A stretch of 64,000 nt of DNA from Bowmanella dokdonensis. GTDB taxonomy: Bacteria; Pseudomonadota; Gammaproteobacteria; Enterobacterales; Alteromonadaceae. The position numbers and the translations under genes were made by a program. Location of the stretch: contig NZ_JAFKCV010000003.1 of assembly GCF_017254865.1 (NCBI RefSeq), forward strand, positions 62,001-126,000, written 5' to 3'. Below are positions 1 through 6,659 of the stretch, piece after piece. The notes beneath the pieces were generated by a model, which was given only the letters and a program-made list of their open reading frames with translations, was not told the origin of the DNA and searched no databases. Within the stretch, counting starts at the first letter, position 1. Every line of letters starts with the position of its first letter.

Positions 1-270
1 GTCTGTCACGACTATCAGCCAGGCGGTCGGGAGCTAAAGTATGTGGCCACCGTAGCCGAGCACAAGCGGGCCAATGTGCATATCGGTGAGACTACAAAAA
101 CCGCCGAGTTTGTGGACAAACGCAGTCGCCGGGACAAGACCCTGGGGTTGCCCAGGCTGATCCTTCCCAGTATTCAGGTGAATATCCGCGCCGGTAAAAT
201 GCCGCCACAGGAAGACAACGGTGTGTCATACCTGAAGCTCCCGCTCAATTTACTGGGCAAATCACAGTAG
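1..270 (+). CDS. MBL-fold metallo-hydrolase, C-terminal part (5' truncated)
   Basis: Reading frame 1 is open from the first base and stops with TAG at 268-270, so this is the last 89 residues of a gene that begins outside the window. The visible part has a CHDYxPGGR stretch near the start, an ANVHIGE stretch and a terminal PSIQVNIRAGKMP...NGVSYLKLPLN segment. I recognise this pattern as the C-terminal end of metallo-beta-lactamase-fold hydrolases of the persulfide dioxygenase/Blh-like group. The metal-binding HxHxDH motif would lie upstream and cannot be checked. Substrate is unknown. The gene ends 66 bp before the DUF502 gene on the same strand. Confidence 0.6.
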   Translation, partial: VCHDYQPGGRELKYVATVAEHKRANVHIGETTKTAEFVDKRSRRDKTLGLPRLILPSIQVNIRAGKMPPQEDNGVSYLKLPLNLLGKSQ

Positions 271-335
271 CTCCTCTTTATTTGCCGGCACTGGCAATGC
301 TACATTGCAGGCCCTGTTACTCAGCCGGGCCTGTC

Positions 336-929
336 ATGAAATCCCTGTCGCAAACCTTTACCCGTGGACTGTTGTTCAGTCTGCCCATCGCCATTACTTT
401 TGGTGCGTTGTACTGGTTTTTCAACTGGTCCGAGTCTCTGCTCAGAGTACCTTTGGAATACCTGTTACCGGTGGGCTGGTACCTGCCCGGTATGGGATTG
501 GTATCAGGGCTGATCATTATTTTTGTACTGGGGTTGCTGGTTCAGGCGTATCTGCTGTCACAGCTGTTTACCTTGCTGGAAGGCCTGCTGGAGCGGATCC
601 CGCTGGTCAAGACTCTCTACGGCAGCGCCAGGGATATCATGCGCCTGTTTTCCAGCTCCGGTCAGGATGAGCTGAAAAAAGTCGTGCTGGTCACCCTGCA
701 TGAAGATATCCGCATGATTGGCTTTGTCACTAACGAGACCATTCCTTTTGCACAAGGGGACGATATCATCGCCGTCTATGTGCCACTGAGTTATCAGGTG
801 GGGGGGCACCTACTTTACTTACCACGCTCTCGCTGTGAAGCATTGGATATGCCGGTGCAACAAGCAATGCAACAGGTCCTGACGGCCCACATCAGTCAGG
901 CCAGGGTACGCAAGGAGACCTTGCGCTAG
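336..929 (+). CDS. DUF502 family inner-membrane protein
   Basis: This 197-residue protein starts MKSLSQTFTRGLLFSLPI. An in-frame ATG exists at 282, but the 336 start puts the amphipathic start and first transmembrane helix directly at the N-terminus, as is usual in this family. Two hydrophobic segments are visible, about residues 11-30 and 45-75, followed by a soluble part with the family pattern of a long amphipathic stretch (RIPLVKTLYGSARDIM) and then LVTLHEDIRMIGFVTNE. DUF502 proteins are widespread in bacteria and have no well-established function. A run of seven G lies in the codons around 800-806. The gene is on the same strand as the upstream hydrolase and could be its operon partner. 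Confidence 0.75.
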   Translation: MKSLSQTFTRGLLFSLPIAITFGALYWFFNWSESLLRVPLEYLLPVGWYLPGMGLVSGLIIIFVLGLLVQAYLLSQLFTLLEGLLERIPLVKTLYGSARDIMRLFSSSGQDELKKVVLVTLHEDIRMIGFVTNETIPFAQGDDIIAVYVPLSYQVGGHLLYLPRSRCEALDMPVQQAMQQVLTAHISQARVRKETLR

Positions 930-948
930 CCTGCAGGCTTGCTACAAT
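921..948 (+). promoter_or_regulatory. Likely sigma70 promoter of the thiamine operon
   Basis: TTGCGC at 921-926 and TACAAT at 943-948 are 16 bp apart and followed by a GC-rich discriminator (CCGCGCC). The predicted start would lie about 30 nt before the TPP aptamer. The 15-mer GCTACAATCCGCGCC at 941-955 recurs exactly at 6591-6605 before prfC. The -35 box overlaps the last codons of the DUF502 gene. Confidence 0.5.
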
Positions 949-984
949 CCGCGCCGAGTCAGGAGAACTTAACGTTTTTCTGCA

Positions 985-1122
985 AGCCAAGGGGTGCCGT
1001 ACATCAATTTGTGGCAGACGGGGTCTGACAGGAATTGGATTAGAGGCTGAGATTCGCCCATCCAACTATGGACAAGGCGGGAACCCTTACACCTGATCCG
1101 GATAATACCGGCGTAGGAATGG
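985..1122 (+). ncRNA. TPP riboswitch (THI element)
   Basis: The conserved TPP aptamer cores are present in order: GGGGTGCC at 991-998, GGCTGAGAT around 1045-1053, and the ACCCTTACACCTGATC ... GATAATACCGGCGTAGGAA block at about 1083-1119. Between the first two cores is a P3a extension: ATCAATT/AATTGGAT arms enclosing the hairpin CAGAC-GGG-GTCTG at 1015-1027. The element sits about 80 nt upstream of a TonB-dependent receptor start, followed by a YkoF-like protein and a PnuC-type transporter, the expected targets of thiamine control. A GC-rich stretch (GGGCCCCGCCCCGC, about 1130-1143) lies in the expression platform; no clear terminator T-run follows, so control may act on translation initiation at 1204. 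Confidence 0.93.
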
Positions 1123-1203
1123 TTTAAAGGGCCCCGCCCCGCTATCAGTCCCATTGACCTGCCGCGAACCCGGATCTTTTCAGATTGTTAAGAGAAGATC
1201 CCA

Positions 1204-3273
1204 ATGACAGCAAGACTTACAGCCTTATCCTTTTCTATTGCCATGGCCTGCAATCCGGCCCTGGCCAGTGAAGCCGACTCAATTGAGCGTATCGTCGTTA
1301 CCTCTGATTTTAACGCCCAGAGTCTGCAGACCCTGCCCGCCAGCGTATCAGTGGTGGATCAGGAGCAGATTCGACATCGCCAGGCTCAGCATCTGGAACA
1401 GATACTTAATGTCGCCCCCAATGTGAATTTTTCCGCCGGTGCCTCACGGGGCCGCTTTGTGCAAATCCGCGGTATTGGCGAACGCAGTCAGTTTGCCGAG
1501 CCCATCAATCCTTCTGTAGGGTTTGTTATTGATGAGATGGATTTTTCCGGCATTGCCGCCATCGGTACGCTATTTGATGTGCAGCAGGTGGAAGTGCTTA
1601 AAGGCCCCCAGGCCACGGAGGTTGGTGCTAATGCCCTGGCGGGGGTGATTAAGATCCAGACAGTGGAAGCCGGAAGCGACCAGCCAGGCCGTGTCAGCCT
1701 GAGCCTGGCCGAACAGGATACCTGGTCCCTGGGCCTGGCCCAGGGCGGTGATCTCAGCGAAAAGCTGAAATACCGGGTGGCGGTTCAGCAGTATCGCAGT
1801 GACGGCTTTATGGAGAACACCTATCTTGGCCGGGATGATACCCAGAATAAAGATGAGCTGACCGGGCGTTTCAAGCTTAAATACCTGGTCAGCGACGATC
1901 TGAGTTTGAGCCTGAATTACCAGCATTTTGATATCGATAACGGCTATGATGCCTTCTCGCTGGAGAATACCCGCCAGACCCGCTCCGATGAGCCCGGCTT
2001 CGATCGCCAGAAAACTCATGCATTGAGTCTTAAGGCTGACTGGCAGTTAGATTGGGGGCGTCTGGTGGCCATTGGTTCTGTCTCCGATTCGGATATCGGC
2101 TATGCCTATGACGAGGACTGGACCTATGTGGGCTTTCACCCCTGGGAATACAGTTCCTTCGATGCCTATTACCGTGAACGGGATACCCGGGCACTGGAAG
2201 TGAGGGCTTTGTCAGATGAAGAAGGGCGCATATTTTCCGGCAGCACCGACTGGGTGCTGGGATTGTATGCCAAATCCACTGATGAAGACCTTGCGCGTCA
2301 ATACACTTACGCAGAGTCTGATTTTTTCAGCAACTATCAGCCGGACAATATCGCGCTGTACGGTCAGACGCAGACCCATTTCTCAGACCAGACCCGTCTG
2401 ACATTCGGATTGCGGGTCGATCGCTTCACTATCGATTATCGGGACAGCAACGGCTTTACCGAGTCCCTCAAAGATACCATAGTGGGCGGTAAACTGGTGC
2501 TGGATCATCAGGTGAATGAACAAGCACTGGTTTATGCCGGGATCTACCGTGGCTATAAGGCCAGTGGCTTCAACCCGGATGAGCGGGTAAGTGATGAAAA
2601 ACGTATCTTTAACCCCGAATATAGCTGGAACTATGAGCTGGGGGTCAAAGGCAGTACCGCCGACGGACGTGGCAATATTCGCCTGGCCGCCTTTTACATG
2701 CAGCGGGATGATACCCAGGTCAGTGATTTTGATGTGCTGATCCGTGAAGACGGCACGGCTGACTTTATCGATGTGATCGACAATGCCGATAACGGCAACA
2801 ACTATGGTCTGGAGTTGGAGACTCAATGGCAGGTTACGTCTGCCTGGTCGGTGTTTGCCAACCTGGGTTGGCTCAGGGCGACCTTCGAAGGCTATGAGCG
2901 TGCCGATGGCTCCTATGTGGAAGAACGGGAGCAGGCCCAGTCTCCACGCTATACCTTTAATCTGGGAATGGACTGGGATATCACTGACAGTCTGCGCTGG
3001 CATCTGGAAGCCGATGGCAAGGATGAATTCTATTTCTCCGATGGCCATAACGAGCAATCCGACGCCTATGTGTTGGTGCATACCCGCCTTTCCTATCAGT
3101 ACAAAGACTGGACTTTCGCTGTCTGGGGGCACAATCTGTTTGATAAAGAATACCAGGTGCGCGGATTCGGCGGCTTTAACAACGATCCCAGGGAGTTTTA
3201 TGAAGCGCCCGAACCCTATTATCAGTTGGGTGACGGCCGCATGCTGGGTGTGAGCCTGGATTATCTGTTCTAA
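1204..3273 (+). CDS. TonB-dependent outer-membrane receptor, thiamine-regulated (Omr1-type)
   Basis: This 689-residue protein starts at an ATG preceded by AGAGAAG. It has a signal peptide (cleavage near ALAS-EAD, residue 22), a plug domain at about 30-150 (SVSVVDQEQIRHRQ, NFSAGASRGRFVQIRGIGER, QQVEVLKGPQATEVG) and a long beta-barrel ending in aromatic Phe (SLDYLF), the usual outer-membrane insertion signal. TonB-dependent receptors import scarce substrates across the outer membrane using energy from TonB-ExbB-ExbD. The specificity is inferred from context: it is the first gene behind the TPP riboswitch and precedes a thiamine-binding protein, a permease and a kinase. Thiamin-regulated receptors of this type have been predicted to carry thiamine or its phosphates. 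An opposite-strand open frame over its 3' part (2383-3474) is a shadow. Confidence 0.88.
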   Translation: MTARLTALSFSIAMACNPALASEADSIERIVVTSDFNAQSLQTLPASVSVVDQEQIRHRQAQHLEQILNVAPNVNFSAGASRGRFVQIRGIGERSQFAEPINPSVGFVIDEMDFSGIAAIGTLFDVQQVEVLKGPQATEVGANALAGVIKIQTVEAGSDQPGRVSLSLAEQDTWSLGLAQGGDLSEKLKYRVAVQQYRSDGFMENTYLGRDDTQNKDELTGRFKLKYLVSDDLSLSLNYQHFDIDNGYDAFSLENTRQTRSDEPGFDRQKTHALSLKADWQLDWGRLVAIGSVSDSDIGYAYDEDWTYVGFHPWEYSSFDAYYRERDTRALEVRALSDEEGRIFSGSTDWVLGLYAKSTDEDLARQYTYAESDFFSNYQPDNIALYGQTQTHFSDQTRLTFGLRVDRFTIDYRDSNGFTESLKDTIVGGKLVLDHQVNEQALVYAGIYRGYKASGFNPDERVSDEKRIFNPEYSWNYELGVKGSTADGRGNIRLAAFYMQRDDTQVSDFDVLIREDGTADFIDVIDNADNGNNYGLELETQWQVTSAWSVFANLGWLRATFEGYERADGSYVEEREQAQSPRYTFNLGMDWDITDSLRWHLEADGKDEFYFSDGHNEQSDAYVLVHTRLSYQYKDWTFAVWGHNLFDKEYQVRGFGGFNNDPREFYEAPEPYYQLGDGRMLGVSLDYLF

Positions 3274-3285
3274 GTGAGATGCAGT

Positions 3286-3543
3286 ATGAAAATAGTTGCC
3301 GAGATTTCCCTTTACCCACTGGTGGACAAATATATTGCCCCTATTCAGACCTTTATCGACAGGCTCAACCAATACTCGGAGCTGGAGGTGGAGACCACCA
3401 GCACCAGTACTAGGGTGAGTGGTGATTATCTGGTCACTTTGCAGATACTGGCTGAGGAGATGCAGCGCAGTCATCAGGAGATAGGTCAGGCGGTATTTGT
3501 CTGTAAGTTCCTCAATGGCGATGCCATGGGGTCAGGTAAATAG
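3286..3543 (+). CDS. YkoF-like thiamine/HMP-binding protein
   Basis: This small protein (85 residues from ATG 3286) reads MKIVAEISLYPLVDKYIAPIQTFIDRLNQY and then VETTSTSTRVSGDYLVTLQIL. This is the pattern of the YkoF/MTH1187 fold (thiamine-binding, formerly DUF77-like): a short beta strand with SLYP, a helix, and a strand with tST-VSGDY. YkoF in Bacillus binds thiamine and its pyrimidine precursor. There is no signal peptide, so it probably works in the cytoplasm. An in-frame ATG exists at 3274, but 3286 gives the family's normal beginning. It follows the receptor gene by 12 bp, and its TAG stop overlaps the GTG start of the permease by one base, which suggests coupled translation. Confidence 0.75.
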   Translation: MKIVAEISLYPLVDKYIAPIQTFIDRLNQYSELEVETTSTSTRVSGDYLVTLQILAEEMQRSHQEIGQAVFVCKFLNGDAMGSGK

Positions 3544-4151
3544 TGGCCTGGTATGACATGCTCGCCCAACAATGGGCGAGTCAGTCAATCTGGGAGGTAA
3601 TAGCTGTGTTATTGGCTATCGCCTATGTGTGGTTGGCTGCCCGCCAGAGTATCTGGTGCTGGCCCTGTGCCCTTATCAGTACCGGTATTTACAGTTGGCT
3701 GTTCTGGGAGCATACGCTGCCGTTGCAAACCCTGCTTAATCTCTACTACCTGGGCATGGCTGTCTATGGATGGTTGAACTGGCGAAGAATAGAGGATCAG
3801 ACCCTGAATGGTCTGAAGGAATACAACTGGACCTTCCATCTTCCCGTCATCGCGGGTTTGCTGTTAATTGGTTGGGCGCTGGCAGCCGGCTTGTCTGACT
3901 TTTTTATCAGTGACTACCTGTATCTGGATGCCCTGGTGACAGTCTTCAGCCTGTTCACCACCTATCTGGTGACCCAGAAAGTTTTGGAGAACTGGCTTTA
4001 CTGGATAGTGATCAATGCCCTGGCCGCCTGGCTCTACTGGCATTCAGGGCTTTATCTGACCGGACTGCTGTTTGTCAGTTACGTGGCCTTTGCCGCCTAT
4101 GGGTATCTCAAGTGGCGGGGAGAGTATATTGCTCAGCCAGATGCTTCCTGA
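3543..4151 (+). CDS. pnuT: PnuC-family thiamine transporter (PnuT type)
   Basis: This 202-residue protein is a PnuC-family membrane protein with about seven hydrophobic segments. Visible signatures are ALISTGIYSWLFW, LLNLYYLGMAVYGWLNW and the substrate-site-like WLYWIVINALAAWLYW. PnuC members carry nicotinamide riboside by facilitated diffusion with trapping by phosphorylation; members under TPP riboswitches are assigned to thiamine. Here the riboswitch, the YkoF-like gene and the downstream kinase all point to thiamine, so PnuT is the better name. The GTG start overlaps the previous stop (TAGTG). The last codons overlap the kinase start by 11 bp. Confidence 0.85.
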   Translation: MAWYDMLAQQWASQSIWEVIAVLLAIAYVWLAARQSIWCWPCALISTGIYSWLFWEHTLPLQTLLNLYYLGMAVYGWLNWRRIEDQTLNGLKEYNWTFHLPVIAGLLLIGWALAAGLSDFFISDYLYLDALVTVFSLFTTYLVTQKVLENWLYWIVINALAAWLYWHSGLYLTGLLFVSYVAFAAYGYLKWRGEYIAQPDAS

Positions 4152-4926
4152 GGCCATCCGGCATGAACTGAATAAGCTGGACTGGATTGGTGAAAAATAC
4201 ACTTTACAACTTATCCGGGCCGGCGCGGTTAATCACAATTTCTGCCTGACGGCCAAGGGAAAGCAGTTCTTCCTGAAGTGTTTTGCCGCGCAGGGCCCGG
4301 CCAGATTAGATCGGCAGCGACAATTCGCTTTACAGCATGAATTGGCTGCTCAGGGATTTGCACCCAAGCCTTTGTATTTATCTGTCCGCCAGGACTTTAT
4401 GCTGGAACAATGGTTGGACAGTCCTTCTCTGATGGACAGTCCACTGAACAATCGTGAAAAGGTGGCAAAGTTGGCTCAACGGTTGGCAGCAATTCATGAT
4501 TTGCCTGTCGAGGTGTCACCCCTGGATCTGCTTCGGGACTGGCAGTTTTATCTGCAAAAGGCCGGCAGCCGGCAGCCGGCGCTGATGGAAAAATCCCGGC
4601 ATTACGGCAAGATATGGCAGGCACTGGACAAGCGTGTGTTTTGTCATCATGACCTGTCGTTTGGCCATATCTGCCTGTCTGAGGATAGAATGACCCTGGA
4701 CTGGGAATACGCGGCCCTTTCCTGCCCATTCTTTGATCTGGCCAACGCAATATTGGTTAATGGCCTGAGCCGCCTGGAAAGCCAGCAACTGTGCCAGGAG
4801 TATGCCACCCTGAGGGGATTCACCGGTCAGTTTGTCAGCGAAAGGGTAGAGTATGTGATACCGCTGGCAGAGTTCACCAATCATCTCTGGTACCTGGCTG
4901 CCAGAGCAGAGGAAAAGGCTAATTAG
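4141..4926 (+). CDS. thiK: Aminoglycoside/choline-kinase-like phosphotransferase, probable thiamine kinase
   Basis: This 261-residue protein has the small-molecule kinase fold: an N-terminal VNHNF/KQFFLKCF segment (ATP-binding lysine), a central HDLPVEV region, and the catalytic block VFCHHDLSFGHICL (Brenner-type HxDxxxxN region, with His where many members have Asn) followed by LDWEYAALSCPFFDLAN, the metal-binding DWEYA. The DWEY-FDLA arrangement resembles ThiK (YcfN), which phosphorylates thiamine. Phosphorylation would trap thiamine entering through the permease just upstream. ATG 4141 is chosen because upstream in-frame starts run far into pnuT. The missing Asn in HDLSFGH is worth noting but also occurs in related kinases. 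Confidence 0.72.
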   Translation: MLPEAIRHELNKLDWIGEKYTLQLIRAGAVNHNFCLTAKGKQFFLKCFAAQGPARLDRQRQFALQHELAAQGFAPKPLYLSVRQDFMLEQWLDSPSLMDSPLNNREKVAKLAQRLAAIHDLPVEVSPLDLLRDWQFYLQKAGSRQPALMEKSRHYGKIWQALDKRVFCHHDLSFGHICLSEDRMTLDWEYAALSCPFFDLANAILVNGLSRLESQQLCQEYATLRGFTGQFVSERVEYVIPLAEFTNHLWYLAARAEEKAN

Positions 4927-4974
4927 CCTTTGCACAACAAATACTCATTTAAACAGCAAAGCGGGCAAATTCCC

Positions 4975-5002
4975 TTTACCTTTGGTCTTGCATGGGTATA
5001 AT
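4975..5002 (+). promoter_or_regulatory. tRNA-Trp promoter
   Basis: TTTACC at 4975-4980 and a perfect TATAAT at 4997-5002 are separated by 16 bp. The tRNA 5' end is 15 bp after the -10 box, with a short pyrimidine/GC-rich discriminator (TCTGCCTCC). This is the only strong promoter between the kinase gene and the tRNA. Confidence 0.7.
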
Positions 5003-5016
5003 TCTGCCTCCATTGC

Positions 5017-5093
5017 AGGGGCGTAGTTCCAATTGGTAGAACAGCGGTCTCCAAAACCGACGGTTGGGGGTTCGAATCCCTCCGCCCCTGCCA
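5017..5093 (+). tRNA. trpT: tRNA-Trp (CCA anticodon)
   Basis: The acceptor stem pairs AGGGGCG (5017-5023) with CGCCCCT (5083-5089), followed by discriminator G and an encoded CCA (5091-5093). The D arm is GTTCCAATTGGTAGAAC. The anticodon loop reads TCTCCAAAA with CCA at 5050-5052. The T arm is GGGGGTTCGAATCCC. The sequence closely matches E. coli tRNA-Trp. The last 19 nt (5075-5093) are repeated twice more downstream, see the tandem array. Confidence 0.97.
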
Positions 5094-5104
5094 CGAATTA
5101 AGAA

Positions 5105-5131
5105 GAAACCAGCGTAACTGCTGGTTTTTTT
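5105..5131 (+). terminator. Rho-independent terminator, repeat copy 1
   Basis: AACCAGC (5107-5113) pairs with GCTGGTT (5120-5126) over a 6-nt loop, followed by T at 5125-5131. It lies 12 nt beyond the CCA end of the tRNA and is its natural terminator. Confidence 0.85.
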
Positions 5132-5290
5132 GTACCCGGAATAAAGCAATAAGGCGGAGGGTGAGGACCCCCACGGGTTCGACAAATTCGTAGGGAACGA
5201 ATTTGAACGTCGCCGCCTTCTGGCGACGGCCCGCAGGGCAAAATACAGGAAGTACTTTGTAATCCCTCCGCCCCTGCCACGAATTAAGAA

Positions 5291-5317
5291 GAAACCAGCG
5301 TAATTGCTGGTTTTTTT
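5291..5317 (+). terminator. Rho-independent terminator, repeat copy 2
   Basis: The copy-1 hairpin and T-run recur 186 bp on, with loop GTAATT instead of GTAACT. It would catch transcripts that read past copy 1. Confidence 0.8.
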
Positions 5318-5476
5318 GTACCCGGAATAAAGCAATAGGGCGGAGGGTGAGGACCCCCACGGGTTCGACAAATTCGTAGGGAACGAATTTGAACGTCGCC
5401 GCCTTCTGGCGACGGCCCGCAGGGCAAAATACAGGAAGTATTTTGTAATCCCTCCGCCCCTGCCACGAATTAAGAA

Positions 5477-5503
5477 GAAACCAGCGTAATTGCTGGTTTT
5501 TTT
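5477..5503 (+). terminator. Rho-independent terminator, repeat copy 3
   Basis: This is the third copy of the same hairpin plus seven T, again with loop GTAATT. It lies in the partial last unit. Confidence 0.8.
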
Positions 5504-5749
5504 GTACCCGGAATAAAGCAATAGGGCGGAGGGTGAGGACCCCCACGGGTTCGACAAATTCACCAGGAGCGTTTTATTCGCCGCATCCTTGTGTCTCACC
5601 TGCTGCCCAGGCCGGTTAAAGCTGCTGATGGTTAATCATGGTGGGTGAGGACACGAAGGAAAGGAGGCCCGTAATATCTCACCGCCTGGGGCACTCCTGA
5701 ATCAATTCCAGCTATCACTGAAATTCCGCTTCATGCTAATCTTCACCCG

Positions 5750-6100
5750 ATGAAAAGTATCACCCCTTACCAACAAGCGATCCTGGCCGAGATGGGCATA
5801 GTGCAGTACCGTCTGCGCCAGCCGCCGACAGAATTGGCTGCTGAAGCCGAGCCGACGCCAGCGCACCCTAAGCAGGCGGTAGCCGCCGAACAACCCACTC
5901 CGCAAGCTATCGCCAATCACCCCATGTGGCAGGATATCCAGCAGGCGCTTCTTTTTATTGAGCGATCAGCAGAGGTGACCTGGCACGTGGCGGATGACAT
6001 CTGCTTCGATGGTCAGACGCTGAAATGTCCGGCCCCTTCCACCCTCAGTACCCAACCTGGATTAAAACGTGCCTTATGGCAAGCCCTGCAGCTAAGGTGA
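5750..6100 (+). CDS. holD: DNA polymerase III psi subunit
   Basis: This 116-residue protein begins MKSITPYQQAILAEMGIVQYRLRQP, matching the HolD start (LxxMGIxxWxLR), in which the N-terminal segment binds the chi subunit. A Pro/Ala-rich low-complexity linker follows (about residues 28-55), then the psi core (HPMWQDIQQALLFI...[21 protein letters not shown]). Psi bridges the clamp loader and chi/SSB at the replication fork. The gene overlaps rimI by 25 bp; holD-rimI is a conserved gammaproteobacterial pair, which supports this call for a fast-evolving protein. The first 190 bp after the tRNA repeats, upstream, show no gene. Confidence 0.82.
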   Translation: MKSITPYQQAILAEMGIVQYRLRQPPTELAAEAEPTPAHPKQAVAAEQPTPQAIANHPMWQDIQQALLFIERSAEVTWHVADDICFDGQTLKCPAPSTLSTQPGLKRALWQALQLR

Positions 6101-6549
6101 ATTTTCAGCTCCTTAATGGCGATAATTATCTGCCGGCCTATGAGCTTCAGCGCCAGTGTCATCAATATCCCTGGTGCCAAGAAACGTTTGCCAGCTGTCT
6201 TGAGGGGCAGTACTTTGCCTGGCAGATGATGCAGGGCCAGCAACTGCTGGGGTTTTATGTTGGCTTACAGGTTCTTGATGAGGGGACCCTGATGGATATC
6301 GGCCTGGCTCCACAGGCGCGAGGAAAAGGCTTGTCTCAGCCACTGCTGGATCATTTCCTTATGCAGTGCCGCGACAAGGGGATAAGCGAGATCTGGCTGG
6401 AGGTCCGGGTTTCCAACCAGGGCGCTATCTATCTTTACCGTAAAAATGGCTTCCAGGTCATCGAAACCCGCAAAAATTACTATCCCACTGAACAGGGCAG
6501 GGAAGATGCCCTGATTATGAAACTCGCGGATTTAACTATTAAAAGTTAG
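6076..6549 (+). CDS. rimI: Ribosomal protein S18 alanine N-acetyltransferase
   Basis: This 157-residue GNAT protein acetylates the N-terminus of ribosomal protein S18. Signatures are the acetyl-CoA loop [16 protein letters not shown] (RxxGxG/S), [21 protein letters not shown], and the RimI-typical tail [16 protein letters not shown]. The ATG at 6076 lies inside the holD 3' end; a longer in-frame start at 6025 would add 17 residues unlike the family. It ends about 110 bp before the prfC start, with a promoter-like motif between. Confidence 0.9.
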   Translation: MASPAAKVNFQLLNGDNYLPAYELQRQCHQYPWCQETFASCLEGQYFAWQMMQGQQLLGFYVGLQVLDEGTLMDIGLAPQARGKGLSQPLLDHFLMQCRDKGISEIWLEVRVSNQGAIYLYRKNGFQVIETRKNYYPTEQGREDALIMKLADLTIKS

Positions 6550-6590
6550 TCCGCAAGCCTTGGCTAAGGGGGACTTCGCCAGGTTTTTCG

Positions 6591-6605
6591 GCTACAATCC
6601 GCGCC
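6591..6605 (+). promoter_or_regulatory. Promoter-like -10 motif before prfC
   Basis: TACAAT (6593-6598) with GC-rich CCGCGCC behind it is identical over 15 bp to the motif at 941-955. No good -35 box is seen at the right distance (GGACTT is the best), so this is a weaker call than its twin. Confidence 0.35.
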
Positions 6606-6659
6606 TTTGAATCAATTTATGATGTGCCCAATATGGGCAAGGGCAACTTCGAGAGCACA

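Larger units (their letters stand above)
5075..5561 (+). repeat. Tandem 186-bp repeats, each beginning with the tRNA-Trp 3' end (rtT-like)
   Basis: The unit begins with the last 19 nt of the tRNA (starts 5075, 5261, 5447), so the period is exactly 186 bp. Copies 1 and 2 are full; copy 3 is identical up to 5561 and then diverges, giving about 2.6 copies. Differences between copies are very few. Each unit holds a CCAGC/GCTGG hairpin with seven T (terminator), a second hairpin AAATTCGT/ACGAATTT, and a third GTCGCC/GGCGAC. Because 186 is a multiple of 3, several minus-strand frames stay open across all copies, but these have no recognisable protein content. The plan strongly resembles E. coli tyrT, where 178-bp repeats carry the tRNA-Tyr 3' end. 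Confidence 0.9.

Noticed and set aside
800-806. Seven-G run in the DUF502 gene as a phase-variable tract
   Set aside because: Runs of seven G or C occur several times in this window in core genes, so this one alone is not notable.
2383-3474. A 363-codon minus-strand frame over the receptor gene
   Set aside because: It is antisense to a clear TonB-dependent receptor and YkoF-like gene; its residues follow the codon pattern of those genes.
5075-5561. CRISPR-like array or prophage attachment site at the tRNA
   Set aside because: The units are 186 bp in direct tandem without variable spacers, and no integrase or phage gene is near. The tRNA-end duplication pattern explains it better, although an old att duplication cannot be fully excluded.
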